A stretch of 64,000 nt of DNA from Verrucomicrobiales bacterium (lineage in GTDB: Bacteria; Verrucomicrobiota; Verrucomicrobiia; Limisphaerales; J093): contig JACKPV010000032.1 in assembly GCA_024233305.1 (NCBI GenBank), forward strand, positions 62,001 to 126,000, in the 5' to 3' direction. Shown here one piece after another: positions 8,775-16,343 of the stretch. Position 1 is the first letter of the stretch. Each line of letters starts with the position of its first letter. A program made the translations under genes and the position numbers. The notes beneath the pieces were generated by a model. The model was not told the origin of the DNA. It saw only the letters and a program-made list of their open reading frames with translations, and made no database searches.

Positions 8775-9083
8775 TCAGAGCTTCATGGAGGCCAGGTCCT
8801 CGACGTAAGTGCTGCGCCGGACGCGGAACAGGGCCACGATGAGGGCGAGCCCCACGGCCACCTCGGCGGCGGCGACGGTGATGATAAAGAACACGAGCAC
8901 CTGGCCGTTCAGGTCCCGGTTGAAGCGGGAGAACGCCACGAGGGCCAGGTTGGCGGCGTTGAGCATCACCTCGAGCGACATGTAGATGTTGAGCAGGTTG
9001 CGCCGCAGGATGACCCCGAGCAGCCCGAGGCTGAACAGGAGCGCGCTGACCACGAGATAATGCTGGAGCCCGATCGTCGTCAT
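8775..9083 (-). CDS. nuoK: NADH-quinone oxidoreductase subunit K
   Basis: A 102-residue protein with three transmembrane segments, the exact size of NuoK. The second helix (NIYMSLEVMLNAANLALVAF) carries the conserved glutamate, and the third region reads FFIITVAAAEVAVGLALIVALF with its second conserved glutamate. The ATG at 9083 overlaps the nuoJ stop by 4 nt. A longer frame runs upstream through nuoJ in another phase but has no NuoK character. About 260 bp containing two REP-like palindromes separate this gene from nuoL, unusual for a normally tight gene order. Confidence 0.95.
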   Translation of the reverse strand: MTTIGLQHYLVVSALLFSLGLLGVILRRNLLNIYMSLEVMLNAANLALVAFSRFNRDLNGQVLVFFIITVAAAEVAVGLALIVALFRVRRSTYVEDLASMKL

Positions 9084-9580
9084 TTCAGGTCCTTTTTGCT
9101 CAGCAACACGACGCCCACGAGGGCCACCAGCAGCAGCACCGCCATGATCTCGAAGGGCAGCAGGTATTCCCGAAAAAGCAGCTGCCCGAGCGCCTGCGTC
9201 GAGCCTTCCACCGGCGTCCCTTCCCGGCCCGGCCCGCCGCTCACCTGGATGGCCCCCAGCGTGATTGCCGCCACCGCCCCCGCCGCCAGACCGCCGCCAA
9301 TGAGGGCCGGCCGCCGGAAGCGCTGTCGCTCCTCCACCTGCAAATCGAGCACCATGATGACGAACAGGAACAGCACGATGACCGCCCCGGCGTAGACCAT
9401 CACCTGGACCGCCGCGAGGAAGAAGGCCTCCAAAAGCACGAACAGGCCGGCCATCGAGAGGATGGTCAGCACCAGAAACATCGCGCTCGTCACCGGGTTG
9501 CGGCTGAAGGGGTTCGCCACCACCAAGCAGCCGCAGACCAGGGTCAGAACCGCGAAGATGTAGAAAAGGACATCCTGCAT
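9080..9580 (-). CDS. nuoJ: NADH-quinone oxidoreductase subunit J
   Basis: A 166-residue membrane protein with five predicted helices. It includes NPFSRNPVTSAMFLVLTILSM and the conserved VQVMVYAGAVIVLFLFVIMVLD of NuoJ, the mobile helix region of complex I. The ATG at 9580 (MQDVLFYIF) is chosen over one 16 codons upstream, because the extension is polar and the family begins right before the first helix. It overlaps nuoK by 4 nt. It is the first gene of this run: nuoA-I are not upstream, where instead lies about 400 bp of non-coding DNA. The peripheral arm genes must be elsewhere. Confidence 0.94.
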   Translation of the reverse strand: MQDVLFYIFAVLTLVCGCLVVANPFSRNPVTSAMFLVLTILSMAGLFVLLEAFFLAAVQVMVYAGAVIVLFLFVIMVLDLQVEERQRFRRPALIGGGLAAGAVAAITLGAIQVSGGPGREGTPVEGSTQALGQLLFREYLLPFEIMAVLLLVALVGVVLLSKKDLK

Positions 9581-9987
9581 GCTCCGCGCGCCGGCGTCCC
9601 GGCAACCGTTCCGCATTGAACCGGACACCCCCCCGACGACGCAAGCCCCGTCTTCCCGCCCCTTCGAGGCCGCTCGCAGGGGCTCCTGCCGCCACCCGCC
9701 GCGGGGGGGATGACCTCGGCTGTGGGGCAGGCTTTCCAGCCTGCCGGTTGCGGGGCTTTCCAGTCCCCGGATCCCGTCTGGACAGGAATGTCCGCCCTAC
9801 GTTTGCGGCCCGATGCCTTGGGCCCTCACCGACTTCCGATCATACGGTGCCGCGGGCGGTCGTGGGATGGGTGGTTGCCTAATATCCATCGTGTGCCATC
9901 ATAATGACGCAAGCCCCCGGACCCGCTGCGGCGGGGACGCCGGCAAAGAACCTTCAAGCGAAAACCTCCCAACCCAGAAACCAACCC
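9581..9987. other. Non-coding gap with three small hairpins
   Basis: There is no convincing gene in these 407 bp between the divergent nuoJ and pilin-like genes. At 9727-9793 lie three consecutive hairpins: GCAGGCT-TTCC-AGCCTGC (9727-9744), GGGGCT-TTCC-AGTCCCC (9752-9768) and GGACA-GGAA-TGTCC (9780-9793). The loops are TTCC, TTCC and its complement GGAA. The arrangement looks like a dispersed genomic repeat. The rest should hold the nuoJ and downstream-gene promoters, but no clear -35/-10 pair was identified. Confidence 0.6.
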
Positions 9988-10422
9988 ATGACCCTCCCGA
10001 CCCTCTTCCCTGCCGTTCTGGCCTTCACCTTGATCGAGTTCATCATCGTTCTGGTGATCGTCGGTTTTCTCGTGTTTCTCGGCATCAACATCGCCCGAAG
10101 CGTCCGTCGATCCGCCCGGGTGACCGGCCGTTTTGTGAACCCTCCCGCCACCGTTCCCGCGGGTGGGAGTGCCGGGTTCACGTTCCAGGTCACCCAACTG
10201 GTCGGGGGCGGGAGCCCGATGGCGGTCGCCGGCCGGGTCGTCCGCTTCACGGTGACGCCAGCGGCGCTCTCAGTTTCGCCGGCCCAGGCCACGACCTCCG
10301 GGGACGGCCTCATCCAGGTCACGGTCAGCGCCCCCGAGGATTACCGCGGCCCGGGCACCCTCATGGATACGGATGTTGTGAGTGGCGCCCAGGGGACGCC
10401 GGTCACCTTCACGGTCGAATAA
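9988..10422 (+). CDS. Type IV pilin-like membrane protein with Ig-like C-terminal domain
   Basis: This is 144 residues from the ATG at 9988; an ATG at 9904 would add 28 low-complexity residues. After a 12-residue leader comes AFTLIEFIIVLVIVGFLVFLG, which has Phe at +1 and Glu at +5, as in prepilin N-termini processed by PilD-type peptidases. The usual charged leader and Gly at -1 are missing (Ala instead). The remaining 90 or so residues are rich in Val, Thr and Gly and look like a beta-sandwich of the bacterial Ig/invasin type (RVVRFTVTPAALSVSPA). It may be a minor pseudopilin or simply a membrane-anchored protein. No pilus operon is adjacent, though pilT lies 7 kb away. Confidence 0.55.
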   Translation: MTLPTLFPAVLAFTLIEFIIVLVIVGFLVFLGINIARSVRRSARVTGRFVNPPATVPAGGSAGFTFQVTQLVGGGSPMAVAGRVVRFTVTPAALSVSPAQATTSGDGLIQVTVSAPEDYRGPGTLMDTDVVSGAQGTPVTFTVE

Positions 10423-10506
10423 TCCGGCCTTGTCCCTTGCGGGGAGCGGCCAGACTCGTCCGCGGTCAGGCTGGTCCGGGCCCGAGAAACCGGGCATAAC
10501 GCCTGC

Positions 10507-11949
10507 ATGCGAACATCGTTTGGACTGACCTGCGGCCTGGGCTGGCTGGCCGGGCTGGCGATTGCCGGTGAACCCGTCGAGCTGGGAACGCGACTCGAAC
10601 CGATCGTGGACTCGTTCCTGATCGACCGCCTCGAGGGCGTCGGTCTGAAACTGCACGAACCGGTCCCGGCGGGCGTGGCCCTGCGGTTCGATGCGCCCTG
10701 GGAGGGAGCCTTCTGCGGGTATGTCACGGTGATCCAGGACACGGACGTTTACCGCATGTATTACCGTGGCAATCCGCAGGCCGGGCGGGACGGCTCCCCG
10801 ACCGAGGTGACGTGTTACGCGGAGAGCCCCGACGGCATCCACTGGAGCAAACCGTCCCTCGGGTTGTTCGAGGTGCAGGGCGCGCGGGAGAACAACGTGG
10901 TCCTGGCGGGGCAGGCGCCGTTCTCGCACAACTTCGCCCCGTTTCTCGACACCCGCCCCGACACTCCGCCGGCGGAACGCTACAAGGCACTCGCCGGCAC
11001 CTCGGCCAGCGGCCTGTTCGGGTTTGTCTCAGCGGACGGCATCCGGTGGCGCACGCTGCACGACGCGCCGTTGCTGACCAAGGGGGCCTTCGATTCGCAG
11101 AACGTCGCCTTCTGGTCCTCCGCCGAGGCCGCCTACGTGGTCTATCTGCGCACCTGGACCGGGGGTGAATTCGCCGGCTACCGGACGATCAGCCGGGCCA
11201 CCTCCCCCGATTTCCGGCAATGGTCCGACCCGGTCGAGATGGGCTTTGGCGACACGCCGCGCGAGCACCTCTACACCAGCCAGACGCATCCCTATTTCCG
11301 GGCGCCGCACATTTACGTCGCCTTGCCTATGCGCTTCCTGCCGGGGCGACAGGTGCTGACGGACGACGAGGCGCGGGCGCTCGGCGTGGCGCGGGGTTAT
11401 GGCAGCGATTGTGCCGAGGCGGTGTTCATGACCAGCCGGGGCGGCGCCGTGTATGACCGGACGTTCATGCAGGGGTTCATCCGACCGGGGCTGGATCCCG
11501 GCAACTGGGCGTCGAGGGCGGGGCTGACCGCGCTCGGGGTGGCGCCCACGGGTCCCGCCGAGATGTCCCTCTACAAACAGGCCCACTATGCGCAACCCAC
11601 CTGTCACCTGCTGCGGTTCACCCTCCGGACGGACGGCTTTGCCTCGGTCAACGCGCCCTACGCCGGCGGCGAGTGGGTGACGCGCCCCTTGACCTTTGCC
11701 GGACGGGAGTTGGTGCTAAACGTGTCCACGAGCGCCGCGGGCGGGGTGCGGGTCGAGCTTCAGGATGCCGACGGCAAACCACTTCCCGGTCATTCGCTCG
11801 CGGAGTCGCGGGAGGTGATCGGCGACGCCATCGAACGCGTCGTCGCGTGGTCCGGCGGCAGGGATCTCAGCGCGTTCGCCGGCCGGCCCGTGCGTCTGCG
11901 CTTCGTGATGCGCGACGCCGACATCTATTCGCTGCGGTTCCGTGAATAG
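10507..11949 (+). CDS. Secreted glycoside hydrolase, GH43/GH32-like five-bladed propeller
   Basis: A 480-residue protein with an N-terminal signal peptide (FGLTCGLGWLAGLAIAG, cleavage near residue 21). The body has repeated propeller-blade motifs (YRMYYRGN, CYAESPDGIHWSKP, FVSADGIRWR, ATSPDFRQWSDP) typical of GH32/GH43/GH130-clan enzymes and of uncharacterised glycosidases in Verrucomicrobia and Planctomycetes. The last 110 or so residues form a beta-rich module with GGVRVELQDADGKPLPG. Substrate and catalytic residues cannot be fixed from sequence alone. It stands alone, convergent with the kinase gene 54 bp downstream. Confidence 0.7.
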   Translation: MRTSFGLTCGLGWLAGLAIAGEPVELGTRLEPIVDSFLIDRLEGVGLKLHEPVPAGVALRFDAPWEGAFCGYVTVIQDTDVYRMYYRGNPQAGRDGSPTEVTCYAESPDGIHWSKPSLGLFEVQGARENNVVLAGQAPFSHNFAPFLDTRPDTPPAERYKALAGTSASGLFGFVSADGIRWRTLHDAPLLTKGAFDSQNVAFWSSAEAAYVVYLRTWTGGEFAGYRTISRATSPDFRQWSDPVEMGFGDTPREHLYTSQTHPYFRAPHIYVALPMRFLPGRQVLTDDEARALGVARGYGSDCAEAVFMTSRGGAVYDRTFMQGFIRPGLDPGNWASRAGLTALGVAPTGPAEMSLYKQAHYAQPTCHLLRFTLRTDGFASVNAPYAGGEWVTRPLTFAGRELVLNVSTSAAGGVRVELQDADGKPLPGHSLAESREVIGDAIERVVAWSGGRDLSAFAGRPVRLRFVMRDADIYSLRFRE

Positions 11950-12003
11950 CGGGTCCTGCCCCCCCGCGGCATCCGGGCTTCGCTGAACCCGCCCCGTCGC
12001 GGG

Positions 12004-14019
12004 TTACTCCCGCCGGCCCCAGCGCCAGGCGGCCCGGAGGATATACAGGTCCAGCATCAAGGCCACGACGCCGGCCATCGGGAGGATGATCCACCACAGC
12101 ACGGCGCCCGGGGAATTGAAGCCAGCGGCCGGGGGAAGGACGATTCGGGAAAACAGGGACGCGGCGCCGAGGATGGCCGTATCCAGCACGAGCAACGGCA
12201 TCGGGAGAGCGCCGGCGAGCGCCGCGGGCAGGCCGATCAGGCGCCCGCCGGCAGCGCGAATGTCGCGCAACGCCAGAAAACCGGTCATCGCCGCGGCCAA
12301 TCCGATCAGCCAGATGATCGGCCATGCCGAGGATGCCATGCCGCCCAGGCCGTCCCACCCACCGCCCAACCCGCCGGGCCAAAGCAGCCGTGGGAAAGCA
12401 AGGCGGGGATTCAACTCCAGCGCCATGGGGCTGAAGCCGCTGCGAACCGATTGCGAGAGCGCGAGCAGCACGAACAAGGCTGCCAGGCCGGCGGACACCA
12501 GGGCCTTGATCGACAGCCGCGGCGGCGAACCGACGGAAGTGGAAGCGGTCGGGAACCCCGGATCGAGCGTTCCGTCCGCCACGCCCGCGAACACCGCCTT
12601 CACCGGCGGCCGGCCCAGCATCACCAGCCCCCAAATGCCCATGGGCAAACCGAGCAACCAGGCCGGACCGGTCGGGATGAGGCCGAGAATGCAGCCCGCG
12701 GTTGCCAGGCCGGACGACTTCAGGCGCATCATCGCCTGGCCACCCAGCACCGTGAACACCGCAGCGACCATTGAAACACTCCCCATCCCGGACACGATCC
12801 CCAGTTCCCAGATCCCGAACGCCGGCAAGCCGGCCGAACCACGGAACGCCCCGCCCAGAGTTCCCAGCCAGGCCGCCAGCATCGGCAGCAGGCTGGAAGC
12901 AACATCAAGCCCGCCGGCCACCATCAACCCGATGGCCGGACCACGAACGGCCTCCTTGACCGCATCCAGGTCGCCGCGTGAATCCTGAGCCGGGGTCGAG
13001 GCCCAACCCGCTGCGGGCGCTGTCGCCGTCGCCGACGATCCGCCAGCCGCCGGCCCCGGCAGGGACGGTGCCCGGGTGATGCCCTCCACCTCGGACTTGA
13101 TTTCGCTGGCGTGCTGGTAGCGGCGGTCGGGTTGGTTTTCCAACGCCCGCAACACCACGTGATCCAGGCGTACATCCACCTGCACCCGTTGCGAGGGCGG
13201 ATCGAAACGCCCGACCGGCAGATCGCCCGTGAGCATTTCGTAGAACAACACTCCGAGCGAGTAGATGTCCGCGCGATGATCCACCTTCCCCGCCCGACGC
13301 AGTTGCTCGGGGGCCATGTAGGCCGGGGTTCCCAGCGCCGCCCCGCTCGCGGTGAGCGTCACGTCCGCCTTGTCGCCACCCACCAGCTTCGCGATGCCGA
13401 AGTCCGCGATCTTCACCCGGCCCAGGCTGTCCAGGAGGATGTTCTCGGGCTTGATGTCGCGATGGAGAATGCCCTGCTCGTGGGCGAACTGCAGGGCTTC
13501 ACACAGCCGCGGCACGATGGCCAGCGCCTGTTCCGGGGTAAACCGGCGGGTGTGCATCGCCTGGCGCAGATTCACGCCGTCGACGTATTCCATCAACAGA
13601 TAGCTGAACCCGGACGCCTCCCCGAAATCGAACACGGCGACGATGTTCGGGTGGTTGAGCCGGGCCAGGACGCGGGCTTCGCGGTGGAATCGCTCGATGA
13701 ATGCCGGGTTTTGTCCCGACGGTTGCGCCAGCAGTTTGAGCGCGACCAGGCGGTCGAGTTTCGGCTGCCGGGCCCTGTAGACCGCGCCCATGCCGCCGGC
13801 GCCGATCAGTTCGAGCACCTCCAGCTGCGGGAAAGCCGCGCGCACCGCCTCGATTGGGGGCGGTTCCGGACGGCCCTGCGGGCTCGTGGCGGGTTCGGTG
13901 GGCGCCGCGGCTCCGTCCAGAAGGCATTTGGGACACAAACCCCGCGGCGCATTGGGCGGCAGGTCCGCCCCGCAGACCGGGCACCCGGACGGCGCCTCAT
14001 TTGGAACACTCGTATTCAT
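12004..14019 (-). CDS. Serine/threonine protein kinase with N-terminal zinc ribbon and membrane C-terminus
   Basis: A 671-residue protein. Residues 13-32 form a zinc ribbon (CPVC...CPKC). The kinase domain spans about 68-330: glycine loop GAGGMGAV (73-80), Lys95, the catalytic loop HRDIKPEN (186-193), DFG (206-208) and APE (237-239). A Pro/Ala linker is followed by several hydrophobic segments to the end, so the kinase is probably membrane-anchored with multiple helices. This is a Hanks-type (PknB-like) kinase. An ECF sigma factor is encoded 54 nt upstream on the same strand, a pairing common in Verrucomicrobia and Planctomycetes, which suggests the kinase acts in the same signalling circuit. 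Confidence 0.93.
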   Translation of the reverse strand: MNTSVPNEAPSGCPVCGADLPPNAPRGLCPKCLLDGAAAPTEPATSPQGRPEPPPIEAVRAAFPQLEVLELIGAGGMGAVYRARQPKLDRLVALKLLAQPSGQNPAFIERFHREARVLARLNHPNIVAVFDFGEASGFSYLLMEYVDGVNLRQAMHTRRFTPEQALAIVPRLCEALQFAHEQGILHRDIKPENILLDSLGRVKIADFGIAKLVGGDKADVTLTASGAALGTPAYMAPEQLRRAGKVDHRADIYSLGVLFYEMLTGDLPVGRFDPPSQRVQVDVRLDHVVLRALENQPDRRYQHASEIKSEVEGITRAPSLPGPAAGGSSATATAPAAGWASTPAQDSRGDLDAVKEAVRGPAIGLMVAGGLDVASSLLPMLAAWLGTLGGAFRGSAGLPAFGIWELGIVSGMGSVSMVAAVFTVLGGQAMMRLKSSGLATAGCILGLIPTGPAWLLGLPMGIWGLVMLGRPPVKAVFAGVADGTLDPGFPTASTSVGSPPRLSIKALVSAGLAALFVLLALSQSVRSGFSPMALELNPRLAFPRLLWPGGLGGGWDGLGGMASSAWPIIWLIGLAAAMTGFLALRDIRAAGGRLIGLPAALAGALPMPLLVLDTAILGAASLFSRIVLPPAAGFNSPGAVLWWIILPMAGVVALMLDLYILRAAWRWGRRE

Positions 14020-14073
14020 GCCGTCGTGTCCTGATGCAAAACGCCGCCGGGGTTACCAAAAAAAATGGCGGGG

Positions 14074-14817
14074 TCAGGATTCGCCGGCGAGGGCCTGCAC
14101 GAGGTGACGCAGTTCCTCTCCCACCGTGGCGGGGTCGCGGAGCGTTTCAGCGATCTCCGCCTTCACGGCTTCGCGGAAGCGTTTGCGCAGCCGGTGGATG
14201 GCCACTTTCACCGCCGTTTCGCTCATCCCGAGCGCCTCGGCGAGGCTGGCCTGGCTGGGCGGCGAAGCCCCCTGGAGGCAGGGCTTGAGCAGCTCGAATT
14301 GCGCCGAGCGCCCCTCGGCCGCCATCGCCGCCGCCAACCGGTCCAGGGCCCGCGCCAGCATCATCGTGGCCCAATGCCGGTCAAATTCGGCTTCCGGCGA
14401 CGCGGCCCGTCCGTCAGCGATCTCGATTCCGGGATGGGTGTCCGTGCCGCCTTGCTCGAGCGAAAGGTGCCCGGCATGACCGCCCCGCTTGGCCGCTCCC
14501 CGGCGGGCGCGTTCCGAACCCAGGAAGTGCTTCACCGCGCCAAACAGGTAGGAACGGAACCGCCCGCGGACGGGATCCGCGCCCTCGAGTCCGCCGCCCC
14601 CCAGCAGCCGCGAGAAGAACTCGTGCGTGAGGTCGCGCGCCGTCTGCGGGTCGCCGGTCTGCCAGCGGATGAACTCCTCGACCACGCCGTAGTAGGCCGC
14701 ACACAAATCGCCCAGAGCCTGGCGCGCCTCGGGAGTCTCCCCCCGGGCGCGGGCGACCAGCGTCCAACGCGTCGGCGCGGGGCGGACGGAACGCGCGTTT
14801 GCGGCAGCAGTGCTCAT
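14074..14817 (-). CDS. ECF-type RNA polymerase sigma factor
   Basis: A 247-residue protein. The N-terminal half carries a sigma region 2-like segment (QTARDLTHEFFSRLL, then RGRFRSYLFGAVKHFLGSE). The C-terminal half has a region 4 helix-turn-helix (SLAEALGMSETAVKVAIHRLRKRFRE) that would recognise the -35 element. A charged linker of about 70 residues separates the two, longer than in minimal ECF factors and typical of planctomycete/verrucomicrobial ECF groups. The kinase gene follows after 54 nt, so the kinase or its phosphorylation targets may control sigma activity in place of a classical anti-sigma factor, none of which is seen nearby. Confidence 0.88.
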   Translation of the reverse strand: MSTAAANARSVRPAPTRWTLVARARGETPEARQALGDLCAAYYGVVEEFIRWQTGDPQTARDLTHEFFSRLLGGGGLEGADPVRGRFRSYLFGAVKHFLGSERARRGAAKRGGHAGHLSLEQGGTDTHPGIEIADGRAASPEAEFDRHWATMMLARALDRLAAAMAAEGRSAQFELLKPCLQGASPPSQASLAEALGMSETAVKVAIHRLRKRFREAVKAEIAETLRDPATVGEELRHLVQALAGES

Positions 14818-15156
14818 GGTGTCGCGGGCGCCGCGTGATCGGTTGGCCGCTTGATCGACGCGAGGCCCGGTTGCTTTGCGCGGCGATCATCGTCCGCCTC
14901 CCCGCGCGCTGTCGAGCGCTTCGGACGTGACCCTGCGGTAGCGGACTGCCGCCGCCGTCGAGTCGGCGCATGACAAACGGTCCGCCTGCGGAAGGGGGGC
15001 ACGCGCGCGGCTTGCGCTGGTGCTTTTAGAGTGCGGCGGCAGAGCGAAGCGGCGATGGCGCTTTCGCGGCCGGACAGCCGTCCGAACGATCCCTTCGCCC
15101 CGTCCGCCCCACAAAGCGGTGTCAAAGCCACCGCACACCAGAAGGCGCGCTTCCGT
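14818..15156. other. Intergenic gap upstream of the ECF sigma gene
   Basis: These 339 bp have no supported gene, no strong hairpin and no recognisable repeat. The segment presumably holds the promoter of the sigma/kinase operon. It also follows the end of a lipoprotein gene transcribed in the same direction. Confidence 0.4.
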
Positions 15157-15810
15157 TCAGAGGCTGCGCAGCGGTCGGTGGTCCCGCAGCCGTTCGACGA
15201 GTTCACTTACGTCGAGGGCCATGTCTTTGATCAACTCCTTCATGGGATCCTCGTATCCCGACCAGGAATCGCCCGCCTCGCGTCCCTCGAAGCCGCGCTT
15301 CACCACGAACCGGAACACCGGTTCCCCGCCGTCGCACGGACGCAGGGCGCCGCGGACGAGGATCCAGGGATAGCCTGCACCCGTCGCGCCCAGGAGCGGG
15401 ATCATGCTGGTCCCGCGGTCCCCGGCCCAGCAGTCCACGATCGTGAGCTCGAGGTTCACCCAGCCGGGCTCCGTGCAGGCGTCCGTGGCGGTGGCGCACC
15501 GTGCGCTGGACGGCCCCAGCCGGGCGTTCAAGGCGTCGGCGAAACAGGTCTGCAAATGCCGCTCGATCTCCTCCTGGCCCAGCGAATCCCGGGTGGCCAC
15601 CACGGTCGACACCGGCAGCGCCACATGCACCCGCGGCGGCGAACCCAGGGAAACCTCGTCGGCGGTCCAGGTCAGGACATGGTGATCCGCCTCCTGATAG
15701 GCCACGTGATCGGGATCGTGATAAGTGTCCGGGACGGAAGAACACCCGGCGCCCAGCAGGATCGTGACGGCGAGGCCGGGGAGGAAGATTGATGAAGGAA
15801 GGGGCTTCAT
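15157..15810 (-). CDS. Lipoprotein of unknown function
   Basis: A 217-residue protein with a lipoprotein signal peptide (SIFLPGLAVTILLGAGCSS, Cys23 as the lipidated residue). The mature part contains ADHHVLTWTADEV, then VNLELTIVDCWAGDRGTSM and WILVRGALRPCDGG, a beta-rich pattern resembling DUF4410/DUF3313-type periplasmic lipoproteins. I cannot assign it to one family with confidence. Five other cysteines in the mature chain could form disulfides. It is probably anchored to the inner face of the outer membrane. It is monocistronic as far as can be seen, 140 bp from a divergent lipoprotein gene. Confidence 0.7.
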   Translation of the reverse strand: MKPLPSSIFLPGLAVTILLGAGCSSVPDTYHDPDHVAYQEADHHVLTWTADEVSLGSPPRVHVALPVSTVVATRDSLGQEEIERHLQTCFADALNARLGPSSARCATATDACTEPGWVNLELTIVDCWAGDRGTSMIPLLGATGAGYPWILVRGALRPCDGGEPVFRFVVKRGFEGREAGDSWSGYEDPMKELIKDMALDVSELVERLRDHRPLRSL

Positions 15811-15950
15811 AACTCACTCGAAATACATCGGGTTGCATCTGTTTGTCAATCCGGATTCAAGCACCGGCTCGGTTCGGTCCGCCACCGGGCATCGTCAGCG
15901 TTGCGCTTCGGGCTTGACGCTGAGGAAGGTTGGCAGTTGCATTGCGCGAA

Positions 15951-16340
15951 ATGAAAACGTTCTTATCGGCCATTTTGACCGCAGCCTGCCTCCTGGCGGT
16001 CGGGACGGGTTGTTACAGCACCGTTGAAGGCAAGAGCAAGATGGGGATGCCGTTCCTGCGCGACCGGCTGGAAAGCCGCTACGAGCGGACGGTCGAGGAC
16101 GTGTTCGCCGCCGCCAAGGAAGTGCTCGCCTTTAACGGAACCCTGGTCGGGGAGAACACGATCACGAAGGTCCTCGAGGCCAAGGTGGACAACACCACGG
16201 TGTGGGTGAAAGTCGACGAGGTCGAGCCCGGCATCACGCGGGTCCAGACGCAGGCGCGCGGCAAGGGGAGCGGCTCGAAGATCTCGATCGCGAGCGAGAT
16301 CGACAAGCAGATTGCCCTGCAACTCCAGGCAAATCCGTAA
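15951..16340 (+). CDS. Small lipoprotein (DUF3568-like)
   Basis: This is 129 residues from the ATG at 15951; an upstream in-frame start adds 7 residues. The signal peptide ends in AVGTGCYS, making Cys22 the lipidation site. The mature part (RYERTVEDVFAAAKEVLAFNG, then VKVDEVEPGITRVQTQARG) has the alpha/beta pattern of DUF3568-type lipoproteins, in which a helix is followed by strands comparing a parameter across the cell envelope. The function is unknown. A perfect 12-bp terminator hairpin lies 38 bp beyond the stop, inside the end of the convergent gene. Confidence 0.72.
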   Translation: MKTFLSAILTAACLLAVGTGCYSTVEGKSKMGMPFLRDRLESRYERTVEDVFAAAKEVLAFNGTLVGENTITKVLEAKVDNTTVWVKVDEVEPGITRVQTQARGKGSGSKISIASEIDKQIALQLQANP

Positions 16341-16343
16341 CCT

